Shown here in pieces: positions 12,122 to 24,145 of a stretch of 64,000 nucleotides of DNA; positions within the stretch are counted from its first letter, which is position 1; the number at the start of each line of letters is the position of its first letter. The DNA is from Acheta domesticus (taxonomy: Eukaryota > Arthropoda > Insecta > Orthoptera > Gryllidae), in contig JAHLJT010000631.1 of assembly GCA_031308135.1 (NCBI GenBank), forward strand, positions 31,702,271-31,766,270. The letters are read 5' to 3'. Made by a program: the position numbers and the translations under genes. The notes under the pieces were generated by a model that was not told the origin of the DNA, did not search any database, and saw only the letters and a list, made by a program, of their open reading frames with translations.

Positions 12122-13640
12122 ATTTTCATTTATTTATTTATTTAGTCAAAAAACAGTAAAAACTATATATGACGCGTGGGAAAGAGATTTATCTGCGCAC
12201 ATTTTCTTGAGGGCCAGAATAAAAAAAAAGAACAACGAACAAATGAATTTAGAAAATAATTATTTTAGAAAATAAAGATATTTGAAAAATGTTTGTTCCC
12301 GAGTTATAGAAAATCAATTTCAACTGTAAATGAACTACAAGCAAAAGGAGTGCTCAACAAAACGTGCGCACAGTGAAGCTACATTTACGTCCAGAAGCAA
12401 AACAAGGGGCCATCTCAGCATTTGCTCAATGGATCAGGGAAACTGGACAAAAACCTGATCGAGATGGGGGTCATTGACCCGGAAGCTGAAGTACATTACT
12501 TGTTACAGGCGTATTAAATATTTTTTTAAAATGTATACAATGCAAACGTAAACTAATTCATTATATATCTTTGTTTTGTTACAATAAACATTATTTCTCT
12601 TTTTCACGATCCGTATCGTCTCTAATTGTATAGAAACAGTTTTGCAGCAGAAAAGATTTTACTTTTAACTTAAATTTGTGTATCGACTTAATTGTTTTAT
12701 GTCATCTGGCAATGCGTTGAAAAGTAACGTAAATGTATTGTATTCTTGTACTGAGCTGTTGATACTGACACTTGATGCACGTGATTTCTACGGCGTATGT
12801 TGTAATTATAAAAATCAATATTGCAGGAAAATATGGTCCCTCCGTTAAGTAGGTCATTTTTGACAAATATTACAGATTCGTAAATAAATAGACAAGGCAA
12901 TGGTAAGATTCCCAGCTCAATGAAAAGAGGCTTGCAGGAATCACGTAGAAGGCATTTTTTCATTATTCGAATAATTTTCTTTTGCAATCTGAAGGTCTGA
13001 ATACTACAGGATGAGCTTCCCCAGAATATTATGCCATATCTCAGGCGGGAATGTACATTTGCAAAATAAACGCAACGAGCTGCATGAAGGCTGACAGAAT
13101 TTGAAAGAATTCTGAATGCGTAGCATAATGAACTTAATTTAGTGTTTAATTCTGTTATATGTACATTCCATTTGAGGTTTGATTGAATTGAAAGACCTAA
13201 AAATTTTGTTGCCTCAACATCAGCTAATTGCATATTGTTCATTTTCAATGGAACATGCGATTTACGATTTGAGATGCAAAAATGCATTGAAACAGTTTTT
13301 CTTTCGTTAACAATTAATTTGTTATTATTAAACCAATTTGCAACTTCTGAAATTGTACTATTTACTGCTTCTTTTTTGCAAAGAACATTCGTGTCATCAG
13401 CAAACAGAACCGTTCTTCCATTTTTAATAGACGAGGGCATATCGTTTACATATAACAGAAAGAGAAAAAGACCTAAGATCGAACCTTGCGGGACCCATCC
13501 TCAATTGGCAAAGAATTGGAAATATATGTAACGTCCTTTCCTGCCAGTATGGTATTTCTACTCTTTGAATCTGATGTTTAAGGTACGATGTTTCTCCAGG
13601 GATGGGACGAATAGATGAATTTGAATACCAACACAACACC
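12122..13640 (-). pseudogene. Non-LTR retrotransposon copy A (jockey/CR1-type), 5'-truncated, frameshifted
   Basis: Read on the minus strand, this is the reverse-transcriptase C-terminal half plus 3' UTR of a non-LTR retrotransposon. The 247-codon frame at 12697-13440 includes the catalytic box FADDTNVL, then KFLGLSIQSNLKWNVHI and RLRYGIIFWGSS, typical of insect jockey/CR1-group enzymes. Just upstream (13440-13625) the GVPQGSI-type motif and a YLKHQIQRVEI segment can be followed only by switching frame, so the coding part is broken. The last ~35 residues are lost to a 1-nt frameshift shared with copy B. The 3' UTR (12600 down to 12150) ends in a tail of (AAAT) units at about 12129-12145. It is almost identical to 46003-47380. 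Confidence 0.88.
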
Positions 13641-14400
13641 AACATTTTTATGAATTCGATTTTTTAAAGTTAGCAAATACTTTATTTTTTAAGTATTTGC
13701 AATTTTAAAGATGCAAGCAAATACAATAAATAAATGGCATAATGCTCAAATAAGTAAAATAACTCGTTATAAATCTTATTTTGCTAAAATGATATGAAAA
13801 TTGCAATTTTTGAATGTTCCCATGAATTTATAACTGTCATTCGTCACCCGTTCACTGTTACGTATCACGCTTTTTAGAGACATAATTATATTCTTCTTGA
13901 GTTTGCAGTACTGGTAGTAGTAGTAAGGAATATAAGGCTCATCCGCTAATATTCTCGAAATGTTTTTTTTTTTTTTTTTTTTTTTTTGGTATTATGACAT
14001 ATTCTAAATAACATTTGACAATAGACGCTAATAACCTAAAAGTACCGTTTCATCAGCGCAATTTACACTGTTACTCACTCTGGTAAACTCAAATACACTA
14101 TGAACAGTTTCAGATGTTTCTCGAGATTTTAATGGAAACCACTGTCCGTAGTTTTGTTAGCTTTTCCGAGAATTTTCACAAGAACTTCACAATATTCTTT
14201 CATTTTGTACGAACAAATCAGTCCAATAACGATTATGCAATTGTAATTAGATATACACTCTGTTTTGTTTATCTGACGTCATGTTGACAAACGACTATTA
14301 TAAAGCGTCTTTTCAGTTGAGACGCAAGAAATATAAAATGTTTCGAATTCTCGTTTTATTCAGCAACGAACTTTAAACCATAACTTTACGTTTTGTATGC
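13641..14400. other. Anonymous AT-rich sequence with a T run
   Basis: A homopolymer of about 25 T lies at 13963-13987. It could be the A tail of a minus-strand retroposon, but no body was recognised next to it. Confidence 0.45.
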
Positions 14401-14405
14401 ATTAC

Positions 14406-14490
14406 GGGCGTTACTAGATGTTTCTGCCCTTCAGGCGACTTCCAAACCCGAGGGTTTCTGGCCCTCGGGGCAAAAACATCTACTTAACGC
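14406..14490. repeat. Composite hairpin (inverted repeat)
   Basis: Outer arms GCGTTACTAGATGTTTCTGCCC (14408-14429) and its near reverse complement at 14466-14490 enclose an inner perfect stem CCCGAGGG/CCCTCGGG (14447-14454 and 14462-14469) with a seven-base loop. Possibly a small MITE. Confidence 0.6.
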
Positions 14491-14525
14491 TTTTGATACA
14501 TACGAGTATATAATTATTCCTTCCA

Positions 14526-14528
<3 letters not shown>

Positions 14529-14566
<38 letters not shown>
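14529..14566. repeat. (GT)n microsatellite
   Basis: About 18 uninterrupted GT units; likely length-polymorphic. Confidence 0.95.
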
Positions 14567-14571
<5 letters not shown>

Positions 14572-16267
14572 ACGGTCGCATAAACTTCTACGTCATTAGC
14601 GACCATTATTGGATTTTTACGTTACTAGCGTACCCGTGCGAGAACTCTCGCGTGTTAAAACCCACCCTTTCCCGATCCATTTGTCTATCCTTTCAATTAA
14701 GAAGGTAAGTCGTTAATGAAAAATGTTTATTTTTTTAATGTATAAATGTAACTGCTAATGTACTTGCAGAATATCAAACAAAAATAACAATACAATTGAT
14801 GTTGGAAACAAATTTTCCATAAACGTTTATTCAGCATTATAGAGAGATGTTATCGGGACGATTCATTAAAAACAACTTTGAAAAATTTATCCACTCCTCC
14901 TTGAGAGTTAACTTTTCGCTTTCCTTGATAGTCACAAACATAATAGAAAAGGTTTTTACTCTTCAGAAAGCAAAGCGAAGTACTGCATAAATACCGATAG
15001 AGCAAGTACAACCCTACTCTTTGCATTATTTGAATTTCCTTGATTTGTTATGAGGAACAGAGGGGGTTATGGAGAGTCAGGGTGCCAGCTTGCTGGAGTG
15101 CGAAAATTGAAAAATTATTTGTGTATTAAAAAGTATTAGATTATTTTCAGCGTTCTTAGGTACTTCAAGAAAAGCAATTCCGAGCCAAAAAATAAACTAA
15201 TATTTTCACCTTTGAGTAGTAAATACAATTTGTTACCATTGGAAACAATTTAGTAGGCTTAGACTCCACTTCGGTACATGGGGATGTTACTCAAACGATG
15301 TTTGCATATCGAATATCTTAACGAACCGACACCTTGAGTTTAATATCAAACGGTGTATTATTTACAATATGAGTTTGCAGCTGGGCGTTGATGTACATAC
15401 TTCCAGACACCACCAATATTTAAATCGTGCCTTTGGACTGCGAATGTTGACAGTTGTCGAATGACTTCTATTCTTTCTATATTCTTTTAGCTTCTCGTGA
15501 GTCACAAAAATATTAGAAAAGCTTTTTACTTTTGAGAAAGCTATGTGTCTGAACCCGCTGACTTTAAAATTTCATCGAATGATAACGAAAATATTGGTAC
15601 AGGTAAAACACAGTCTTCACTCTTCTCTGTGCACAAACATTCCACCTCAATTAGGTACACAGCACTTACAGACACAGGTAAAACTTTGATTGGTTTCACT
15701 ACATGCAAAGAAACAATCTTCATAGGTATCAAGCAACTATAATAGTACTTCCAGTTGTTGCTGGAGAGCAAATCTTGAATTAATGATTATGCAAATAAAC
15801 CTCGTCAGACTGCACAAACTACGGTGTTAACAGAAAGCGTAAACAAAGATTGTCGAATCTAAGCCACAAACATTGCTACCAGCAGGAAGGGCTGAAATAT
15901 TGAGGTGGCCTTGATAGTATTGAAGCGTGGAACCGAAAAGTTAATTGAATGGATCGGGGAATGTCTCATCTTGTAGATTATGGTGTGGAAAACGTTTCTT
16001 TGAGGGCCTCAAAATTTTACTTTTTAAGGGTCTAAAACGCTTTGTTTATGAGTTATTTGCAGACATAGTTTGACATGTGATGGGGGTTGCATTTTACATG
16101 AATATTTCGATGCGTTTTTTAAAGAAATTATCCATACTTTTAAAGTCAAAGTGGAATTCGTCAAGTCTCCGTGAAATTCTCTTTCTTTAGAGCCCTCATT
16201 TATAAAGATTGGTTGCGTGTGAGACCCGGAACCCAAAGGTTTACTGAAATAATACAGGAGACGATGG
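14567..16267. other. Anonymous intron sequence
   Basis: No gene seen. Two frames cover 15541-15771 on opposite strands; neither resembles a known protein. Confidence 0.45.
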
Positions 16268-16269
16268 TA

Positions 16270-16420
16270 TCTATGAGGATGAAACGATGTGGTGATGGTA
16301 GGGGGTGAAAGGACGAACACATACAACCATGCCCGAGGCGGGACTCGAACCCCTGACCCCCTTCGGTCAGAGATCGTTACGGCACAACTGCCATAGCTAT
16401 CTCGGCCACAGGGCGGGCTT
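16270..16420 (-). mobile_element. SINE-A copy 2 (tail truncated)
   Basis: On the minus strand the head reads TGGCCGAGATAGC (A box) then GGTTCGAGTCCC (B box), followed by the family body tgtatgtgttcgtcctttc and catcaccacatcgtttcatc. The usual tail (ggtcgc…gatgcgacctt) is missing after about 16270 and no target duplication was found. Confidence 0.85.
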
Positions 16421-16679
16421 TCCTTCAATGTTTTCTTGCATAAATGCCTCAGTACAATTCGTGATTTCAAGAAATTACATTCCATTTTTATAAGAGTGTT
16501 AATATTTACAACATATTTCCAATATTTTCTCGTAATTGTAGTTGATAATTTCCGAACAATACTGTGTATTTCTCGTGTGTGACACCTGTTAGCATGTGAA
16601 TGCGAACCATTACTCTAATAGTAATTTCAACTTCATGTTATACTGTTACAACTTCATGTTAATATATTACTTCGTCCTG
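16421..16679. other. Anonymous AT-rich intron sequence
   Basis: Nothing recognised. Confidence 0.4.
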
Positions 16680-16689
16680 AAATATTATT

Positions 16690-16742
<53 letters not shown>
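16680..16742. repeat. (ATT)n microsatellite
   Basis: About 20 ATT units, nearly perfect. Confidence 0.95.
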
Positions 16743-16843
16743 GAGTTGTACACGGTCAGAATCGAATTGTACATGGAGAAAATTGTTCGATCTCACAAAA
16801 GTTTCTTTCTGTTTAATACTCAAAGATATTCAGAAATGTTGCA

Positions 16844-16848
<5 letters not shown>

Positions 16849-16872
<24 letters not shown>
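16849..16872. repeat. T homopolymer
   Basis: Run of about 23 T; no adjacent retroposon body recognised. Confidence 0.8.
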
Positions 16873-16874
<2 letters not shown>

Positions 16875-18887
16875 AAACTATGTCTGAGACTAATGGTGAA
16901 AGTAAAATCTGTTAACAAAACATAAACAGTAATAGCAACTACGGCTCACAACGGACTGTATTTAGTACAGTTTTAACGTTTGTGTTTGCTAGCTTTTGGT
17001 TTTAATATACTATTATAAATCAAGCTGATGTATTATTTTACACCATATTTTCACATGAGACTAACAAAGGTAGAACACGCACACAAATGAAGATTAGTTG
17101 CTCTAGTTCCGTGAGAATAGCTGGAATTCATCTACCCACTCTGTTTGTAATGATTTGAAGAGCGAAGAGAATGCTCAGAAACTAGATACCCGCAAACCAA
17201 ACGCCATCAATTATATACGTTGAGAGTTCTCGGTTTTGTGGCAGTAATGGAGAAATAATGACGAGCAATGGAGCAAGGAATGACGAACGATTCCGCAAAC
17301 GGAACTAGTGGTGCGATGAAGCATGTCAGGGAAACGGGAACGCCCATGGCAGACTCGCCGCAACCCCGTTTAGGCCACCGCAGATTTAGGGGCGCGAACA
17401 GCGTCACGTGACTGGGTTATGAATTGGCCTTCCTCACTGAATTCCCTAAGTGATCAGTCGACTGCGTAATTTATTACTTCTATCCCTGTCCTAAACATCG
17501 AACATTAAATCCAAAAACAGAGAGGAAAAGTACTCGAATCACAGCAATAATACGATTACAGTCGTAAAATCCGTGTTTAACGTTTTTCTGATCTGTAAAT
17601 ACGCAAACACGTCAGGATTAACGTCTGTTAGTTATTTTCCAAAGATTGTAGCACGTGCAGCCAATAATCAATTGACACACGCAGCCAATATTCGGGATAC
17701 CTGTATGGATGGACGGGTGGAATATGTGTCACGTATGACTCGGTCATACTAGAAGCTTATGAGCTCAATGTTGGTAAACACGTTAGAAGATCTAGTTGTA
17801 ACGCTGCGGTAACCCTTAAGGTGTTATAAGATTCGGCAGTAGTTTGTATGATGCCACTGACTATTGCAAAATTTTCTGAAAACTGACTTCAATGGTTTTT
17901 ACATATTTTGTTCGAAAACAGGAAATATCGTGTATAAATACGATAGTTCCAATTTTTTTAACACTTCTGAAATTCAGAAAATTGTTTAAGTTCAAATATT
18001 TTTCAAATCTGCGATAATCTAGTGTTAACGCCATCTTTCAATGCAGTTATCTCTCAAGTTTAGAGTCTTTAAATAATGTAATGTACATTTTAAAAAATGA
18101 GTTGTTCGGTATTTTTTAAGAAAATCGTGACTTTTTTCAAAAATGTGTAAACTATCACTTTAATAGTGGCATCCCTATCTGTTCACGCTGAAATTCGCGG
18201 GAAGGTAGTACGAGTACATTCGGTCTACTTCACCCTAGAGAGAATCACAATCAGAACGTTTAGTATTCATTGGAATATCCAAATTATGGATTTCATAACA
18301 TTAAGAGGAGGAATGCCGTGCTTTCCCATTGTATTAGTATTTCAACTGGGGGCTGGTAAACGTGTATCATGACGCTTCGTAATCAGTTCATATACACGCC
18401 CCTCACAAACAATCATCGTATATTTTCTGTCATTTTTCAGCATTATTATTATGATTATTATTATCCTAAGGATTGTATATCATTATAGCATTGTATTACA
18501 ACATTATGTAACCAAAATAATAAGTTCCGTTTAAATTATAAAAGGTATACGTGCAAAGATCAAATTTCAATATTTTGCAAGTTTAAATTTTTTACTCGAA
18601 ATTGGCCACCAAGGTCCCGCTTTAAATATATAGCAGTGAAACCTGACTAAGACACTATGTTTCCACGAAGGAGTGGTCTCAAGGCAGCTCCACACATTCG
18701 TTATTCGGCGAACTGCGAGCAACCGCTCGCCGAATCCCGAGTAGTGTGGATGAGTTGCTTGCTATATGCCGAGTGATGAGCATTCGACTACCCATCGCGT
18801 GTGGGGTTTTGGACATATCAAAGGGAGCGACTATTCGCCGACCGCATCAGCTGTTGGGGCGAGCAGTAGCCCGAAGGCGCCACTCAC
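16873..18887. other. Intron sequence just downstream of the THOC1 exon
   Basis: No gene. The stretch 17700-17870 (tatggatggacgggtgg…gtgtcacgtatgactcgg) resembles 51480-51610 in layout and may be a diverged dispersed repeat. The stretch at 18633-18680 (cagtgaaacctgactaag) resembles the ends of some pogo/Tigger elements, but no partner end was found. Confidence 0.4.
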
Positions 18888-19390
18888 TTGTACTGGTCCT
18901 CGACGAGCGCGGCGGGGTCGGTCTGCTCGATGGCCTCCTCGAAGTAGGCCTCGAGCGAGGGCAGGAAGTCGCGCTCGCGGCTCTTGCACGCCTCCAGGTT
19001 GTTGGGGCACAGGTTCCACAGGCGCGTCAGCTCGGGGTTGCCCATGTTGAAGCGCTTGTGGGCGGCGGCCTCGCGCATCAGCTCGCCCAGGCGCTTGCGG
19101 GCGCGGCGCGGCCGGGCCCCGGCGGCGGCGGCGGCGGCGCGCCCGCCCAGGGCGGCGGCGGCGGCCGCGGCGGCGGCTGCGGCGGCGGCCAGCGCCCCGC
19201 CCCCGCCCGCCCCGCGCCCGCGCTCGCCCTCGTCGCCCGCCGCCGCCGCGCCGCTCGCCGCCCCCGCCCCCGCCGCCGCGGCCGCCGCCGCCGCGCCCTC
19301 GCCGTCGCCCGCGCCGCCCGGGCTGCGGGGCGCCGGCTGCGTGAACTCGGGGCAGCCGTCGTTCTTCCACGCGTTCCAGTGCTCCTCGCG
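18888..19390 (-). CDS. THOC1: THOC1 (THO complex subunit 1) internal exon with Ala/Gly-rich linker
   Basis: This exon continues THOC1 directly from the exon at 60092-60221. It opens after an acceptor (…TTGTTCGCAG, next to 19390) in phase 0 and stays open for 167 codons plus two bases to a GTGAGT donor starting at 18887. It begins REEHWNAWKNDGCPEF (human counterpart EENWNSWKNEGCPSF) and ends with the signature MGNPELTRLWNLCP, then EACKSRERDFLPSLE and FEEAIEQTDP…VEDQYK. The conserved ends are separated by roughly 75 residues rich in Ala and Gly, including a run of 13 Ala, in place of a shorter basic linker in the human protein. No GT dinucleotide exists on the minus strand between 19344 and 19020, so the linker cannot be a hidden GT-AG intron. 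The downstream death-domain part of THOC1 is not in the window. Confidence 0.93.
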
Positions 19391-20920
19391 CTGCGAACAA
19401 GCACATGCGCCCCGCGCGCGTTACGCCAGCCGCCCTAACAACGCCTCTAATTGCGCCCTCGCCATTCAAGGGGGGAGAACCGTGCGACGCAAGCCACTTA
19501 AATGTGCCTCAGTAACTACTACGTTCAAATGAACATCGTACAATGAAGTAATATTCTACAATAGCCAAAGGTTAAAGAATATTCTGCATAGGTTTACTTT
19601 CAATTTAAACCATTATGGTAGAATATTTTCATTTAATACCATACACTTTAATTAACACTCCGAAAACTTAGACAGCACAAGCATGAATCATTTACATCCC
19701 TCCAATTCAAATATTTTTGAAGTTGAATTAATCACTAAACTTCATTTTATTTAATTTGTCTCAAACAATACCCAATTCGTTTTATTCTATAAACATGCTC
19801 GCCTTGAAATTGAATTGTAGGCAAAATAAACAGTTTTTTACACGCTGAATTTAAGTTTATAAAATACTTCTCATTCATTTTTAGAATAGAAGATCGAAAG
19901 ATGGCTATTTACATCAAATAATCACATATTAAACATACAGTTTTAGGCAAAGTATTGTTTTCGACAAGACCTTCATTATATTGTCAACGCACTACATCCC
20001 TGACCTGAACTAATATTCTTAAGTAAATCATTTCTTTTATAAATCTGTCTGTAATATTATGAACATTTGTCGAAAATTCGACTGAATCAAGAGAAACAAT
20101 TAAAATAACACATTTCGCAACAAAGCCTAATGGACCTGCGAATAATTTTTCAAAATAAACAAAAGTGATTTTTTAAAAAGAAGTTTTGACATAAACAGGA
20201 ACATTCCGTTATGCACATAAAATGTCAAATCAATTAAAACAAAACCTAGATCACTCGCGTAATCCTTAGTTTATTATTCCAATACCTGCTTGCAAGTATT
20301 CAGTGCATTACCATTTTTACATTTCCTTTTTATCGTACTATGCCATTACAGCAGTATACTTATTTACGAATCAGAAACCTTTCAAAATTTTATTTGGCGT
20401 TCGTGATAAGACATTTTCCATGGCACAAAGAATCGTCTACGGTTACCAGCCCTGTAGTAGGAACTTCGGCACAATTTCCTCAACCATTACATGCAAATCC
20501 ATTCATTTTACAAACCCCTTTCCTCAATTCTGTGCTTTTTCTCGCATTTGAGAAAGAGCCTTTTCACGTGGACGGAAATGAAATTAGCGAGTCTCTAAAA
20601 CTAAATTGCCAAAGAAAGGGAAATCATGCAAACAGAAACCTAATTCTATCAGACCACATTTATAGGATGAGAATTTTTCTGAATAAAAACACAGTTAAGA
20701 GAGATGAACTTCGTTTCCTCCGATTCACCACTGAGATAAAAGAAGCAAACTCCGATTACATTTGAGAAAAGGAACGTTATCATTTGTTCTCTGAAACAAT
20801 CCCCGGGATATTATGGCAAATTTATTGAGTACTGTTTGTTCCGGCCCGTAATTACAAGGATATGGTGTCAGAATAATATCTCTGACGAGAGAGGCATTAA
20901 TTGAGTGAAACAGATGTATT
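19391..20920. other. Anonymous AT-rich intron sequence
   Basis: A 141-codon plus-strand frame (20340-20765) is unrecognised and lacks supporting splice sites or composition; no repeat was noticed. Confidence 0.45.
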
Positions 20921-21128
20921 TTGAATTGAATTGCCTTATTTTACGAGGTGAGACTCAGGCCATGAGGCCTGCTCTTCCGTCTGACCACGCAAATTTCGCT
21001 ACGCTCCTTTCACCACCTAGTGGAGAAAGAAGGTATTCCTTGGGCGACGAAACACGCGACTTGAATTAGGTCAGAGGCTTCATTTAGGCTTGAGGATCTT
21101 TTACATGCAGTGAATCTACTAACATGGG
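20921..21128 (-). mobile_element. SINE-B fragment (head missing)
   Basis: Left tail ttgaattgaattg, then the family core (ccaggccatgaggcc-like, gctcttccgtctgaccacgc, cgctacgctcctttc, ttcatttaggcttgaggatc) and …ctactaacatgggac. The tRNA-like head present in 22513-22823 and 29561-29915 is absent, so this copy stops about 21128. Confidence 0.85.
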
Positions 21129-21939
21129 ACCACCAAACTCCATCGCCGCCACCTCACACCATCGTCGCCACGTATTGAAGTGTATCAACAGATTTGACCT
21201 TCCGTAAATGAAGTAGTATTGTGAGGTACTTCTCACCTGTGAGTATTGTTACGAAACACGAGCCAGAGATCGGAATATTTACATGAAATAGCAAAGCGCG
21301 ACCGTATGCCACACACCGGGGCATACGCAGCGTGCTGAGGACATGCATTGGCCGAGAGGCGGCGGGGCGTTAGAGCCTACAAGGACCGAGTGGCGGGCTT
21401 GGGCAGAGGGCCCTGGGCTTCGGTTGCCAGGAACAAGGGCAGGTCTGGGGGTCGGATGTACTGGAAATATTTCTTCCTCGTAACTTGTTAAAATGATTTG
21501 AACGGAAACCCAACCACTACATCTGCAGGCCATCACGACATGTGAAAGCGCTTCTTTCAAGAAACAACACGAAAGGTGGTCGAAACGAACCGGCAGTAGT
21601 TCAAATGTTACTGGAAGACACTAGTGTCCTTCTTTGATGATCGAGTTCAAAATGTAGCAAATTAGCTCGCGAGTAGACAGGTCGGAGTGGGGAGAGTTGG
21701 TTGGGCGGCGAAAACTGGGATTTCCTTTGCGTACGCGTTGCATTAAACACACAAAATTTAAGACTTGGATTCATTACCTCGAATATACATTAGGAAAATA
21801 TTCTCTCAAAAAGAGGTTTCAGCTCACTCGCTAGAATGCAGTATTTAGAACTTCAGAATTAAACAATTCTCAATTTAAATGAAATTCTGATATAAAAAAT
21901 TCGATAGAAGTTTTTACGATAAAAACATTATCTTGATTA
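21129..21939. other. Anonymous intron sequence
   Basis: Nothing recognised; short minus-strand frames only. Confidence 0.45.
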
Positions 21940-22462
21940 TTCTGCGCCTGTCAACTGCCGAGGTCATTAATCCAGTAAGTGTAGTGCATGTTACCGCTGG
22001 ACGAGACCGGGATCTTCCCCCGCTGGATGGCTACATCCGGTGCCGATCTACCCGTTGGCTTACGGGATTTCCCACAATCAGCTTTCTCCCACCTGCCTGG
22101 CACCGCCGGGGCAAGCTCTAAGCTCCCGTCTGGTCTCACGGCGTGATAGTGAAGTGCATGTGCGTGTAAGAAACGGGTAAGGATAGAACAAGGAAGAGAA
22201 ATGAAAAATCGAGCGCGGTCCGTGGCCCATTTGTTATGATACTGCACCGGCGTTCGCCTGATGTTGGTCGGAGAAATCACGGAAAACTACCGATCAGAGC
22301 AGCCGGCCGCTAGAATTCTCCTCCAGGCAGGAGCTGAAGTCGACCTAGTTATGCAGCGAGAGACGAAAATCCTGCCACCGTCGAGACTCAAACCCTTAGA
22401 GTTTTAGAGAGAACCCTTCCGTTTAGAGGCATTGCAGCGACATCAACTGATGTCCTGAGCCA
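21940..22462 (-). mobile_element. SINE-C copy 2
   Basis: Full-length-looking copy. On the minus strand the head reads TGGCTCAGGACATC (A-box-like), then about 60 nt later GGGTTTGAGTCTCGAC (B-box-like), then the long body shared with the other copies (…gatcggtagttttccgtg…). The left tail region contains a single gattatt unit near 21935. Confidence 0.82.
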
Positions 22463-22512
22463 CACAACCCGACGAGAAGCGGGTCGTTCGTCCCTTAATT
22501 CCGCAGTCGTGT
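22463..22512. other. Spacer between two SINEs
   Basis: Fifty bases; nothing recognised. Confidence 0.4.
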
Positions 22513-22823
22513 GAATTGAATTGAATTGATGCCTTATTTTACGTGGCGAGACCCAGGCCATGAGGCCCGCTCTTCCGTCTGACAACGCAAATTCCGCTAC
22601 GCTCCCGAAAGAAGGTATTATCTCGGGCGACGAAACACATGATTTGAATTTACCTCAGAGGCTTCATTTAGGCTTGATCTTATACATGCAGTAAATGTAG
22701 GACGGCCGGCTTTACTTCCCCTCCGAAGGATTTTTTCGCCCTTAAAAATCCACAGCTTCCACTGGGTTTGAACCCGCGAACTTGGGTATAACAGTCCGAT
22801 ACGCTAACCATTACACCGCCGCC
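22513..22823 (-). mobile_element. SINE-B copy with intact tRNA-like head
   Basis: On the minus strand the head begins about 22823 with GTGTAATGGTTAGCGTATCGG (A-box region, in pieces) and the B box GGTTCAAACCC, then a body shared with 20921-21128 and 29561-29915, and a tail of TCAAT repeats at the left end (22513-22530). Confidence 0.87.
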
Positions 22824-23040
22824 TGTACATCGCAATGACCGTAAAGAAATAACAAATGAGGCGTCTTGCGACATCGGGAAGTGACGGGGAGCGGCCAAAG
22901 GAGCTTCGCCGAGGGCTTTACCTGCCTCGCAGCGGCGGCGGCGCCTCCGCTGTTCGGCCGCCCGGCCACGGGCCACGGCCCACTGCCTCTCCCTCGCGGG
23001 AGTCCTGCCTGCAAACGCCACCAAAGTGAAGGGACACGGC
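22824..23040. other. GC-rich patch 4
   Basis: Short CpG-rich block centred at 22920-23000 inside the giant intron. No exon or promoter could be supported. Confidence 0.4.
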
Positions 23041-23825
23041 TTCTATCTTCGGAACAACGCCAGTTATTTCAAGAACAAACATTACGCAATGAAGGTCGCG
23101 CACAGACCCGAACAAATATTGAAACGAGCGGACGAAACTAAATTTTAACCAACTTGCAAGCGGTCGCACTCTGCGCGTAAATTTAATGAGTTTGTTTTTT
23201 TAAATGTTAGACTCTAGAATTAATTGTGTAAGTAACATTTCAATGTGCATTTTGTGTGTATGCGCATCATTCCTCCCCTCACAATATAATTGGAGGTAAA
23301 TAATGTAAACAATCTCAGCATGACACCTTTGGCGGGTACTTTGAGTCAAACATTTGTATTTGTTCTTCGCAAGCTCACGATAAGAAATTTTAAACATTAT
23401 ACAGTTACTGCCAAATACAACAGGCAAATCCGGTGCCTATAACGATTATCTAAATAGTTGGGTATTGAAATAACTTGTTCCCAGACAATTGAAGACAATT
23501 TTTTCAGAAAGCAAAATATATTTATTTAAAACATAGCACTAGGTTTCATCTTCAGGCAAAAGTCTGTAAGTAAAATATAATAAATATGTTAAATATAAGA
23601 AATTTAAAAAATACAAACAGTAAATGCGAAAAAACAAACAAACATAAAAGTGAAGTTTCTAAAGCAATTATATACGAAGTACAGAATGGAACACATGTTG
23701 AGAAACGTCGCTTTGATTGCTGCATTCTAGACACGCAGTTTCTAGTGACGCTAATTTCATGAGTGGCTTAGCCGGCATACTTTTAACGGGATTTCGTGAC
23801 AATTTTATAGCACCGTTTCAGAATA
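23041..23825. other. Anonymous AT-rich intron sequence
   Basis: Nothing recognised. Confidence 0.45.
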
Positions 23826-24145
23826 TTCTCACGCCATCACAGCCCAGCTCCTAAGCATCTCCACTCCGCCGGTGGGGTCGAAGGGATCGGAAGGCCGAAG
23901 GTCCCGGGTTCGATCGCAAGGAGAGGGAGAGTTAATGGTGCGTCGTAACCGATTCCCCACAGGCGGTGTCGCCGGAAGCCGGGCCCTGCCCTGCCCCGCA
24001 GATGCCCTGGGACCTCGCCTCCGCAGCGCACAGTAAACGGAGAACACAAACGCAGCACCCCTTCCGCCCACGGCCAGGGCCGCGTTGCCAGGCAGAGGTA
24101 GCCCACGGTACGGTTAACTCCACGGAGGGAGATCGTATCAAGGAT
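23826..24145. other. GC-rich patch 5 with a lone B-box-like motif
   Basis: CpG-rich block containing GGGTTCGATCGC at about 23906, close to an RNA polymerase III B box. No convincing A box or cloverleaf was found upstream, so a SINE head is possible but unproven. Confidence 0.35.

Larger units (their letters stand above)
1..18887 (-). other. THOC1: Start of the downstream THOC1 intron (phase 2, more than 18.8 kb)
   Basis: The exon ends VEDQY plus AA of a split Lys codon at 18888, followed by GTGAGT. The family continues with a conserved YGWRALRLL segment; I looked for it on the minus strand down to position 1 and did not find it, so this intron runs out of the window. Confidence 0.8.

Noticed and set aside
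18746..19532. Long plus- and minus-strand frames in other phases over the THOC1 exon
   Set aside because: Shadows of the GC-rich THOC1 exon; only the minus-strand phase starting at 19390 matches a conserved protein and has splice sites.
22760..22823. tRNA gene on the minus strand
   Set aside because: The same tRNA-like head with the same attached body occurs at 29561-29915, so it is a SINE.
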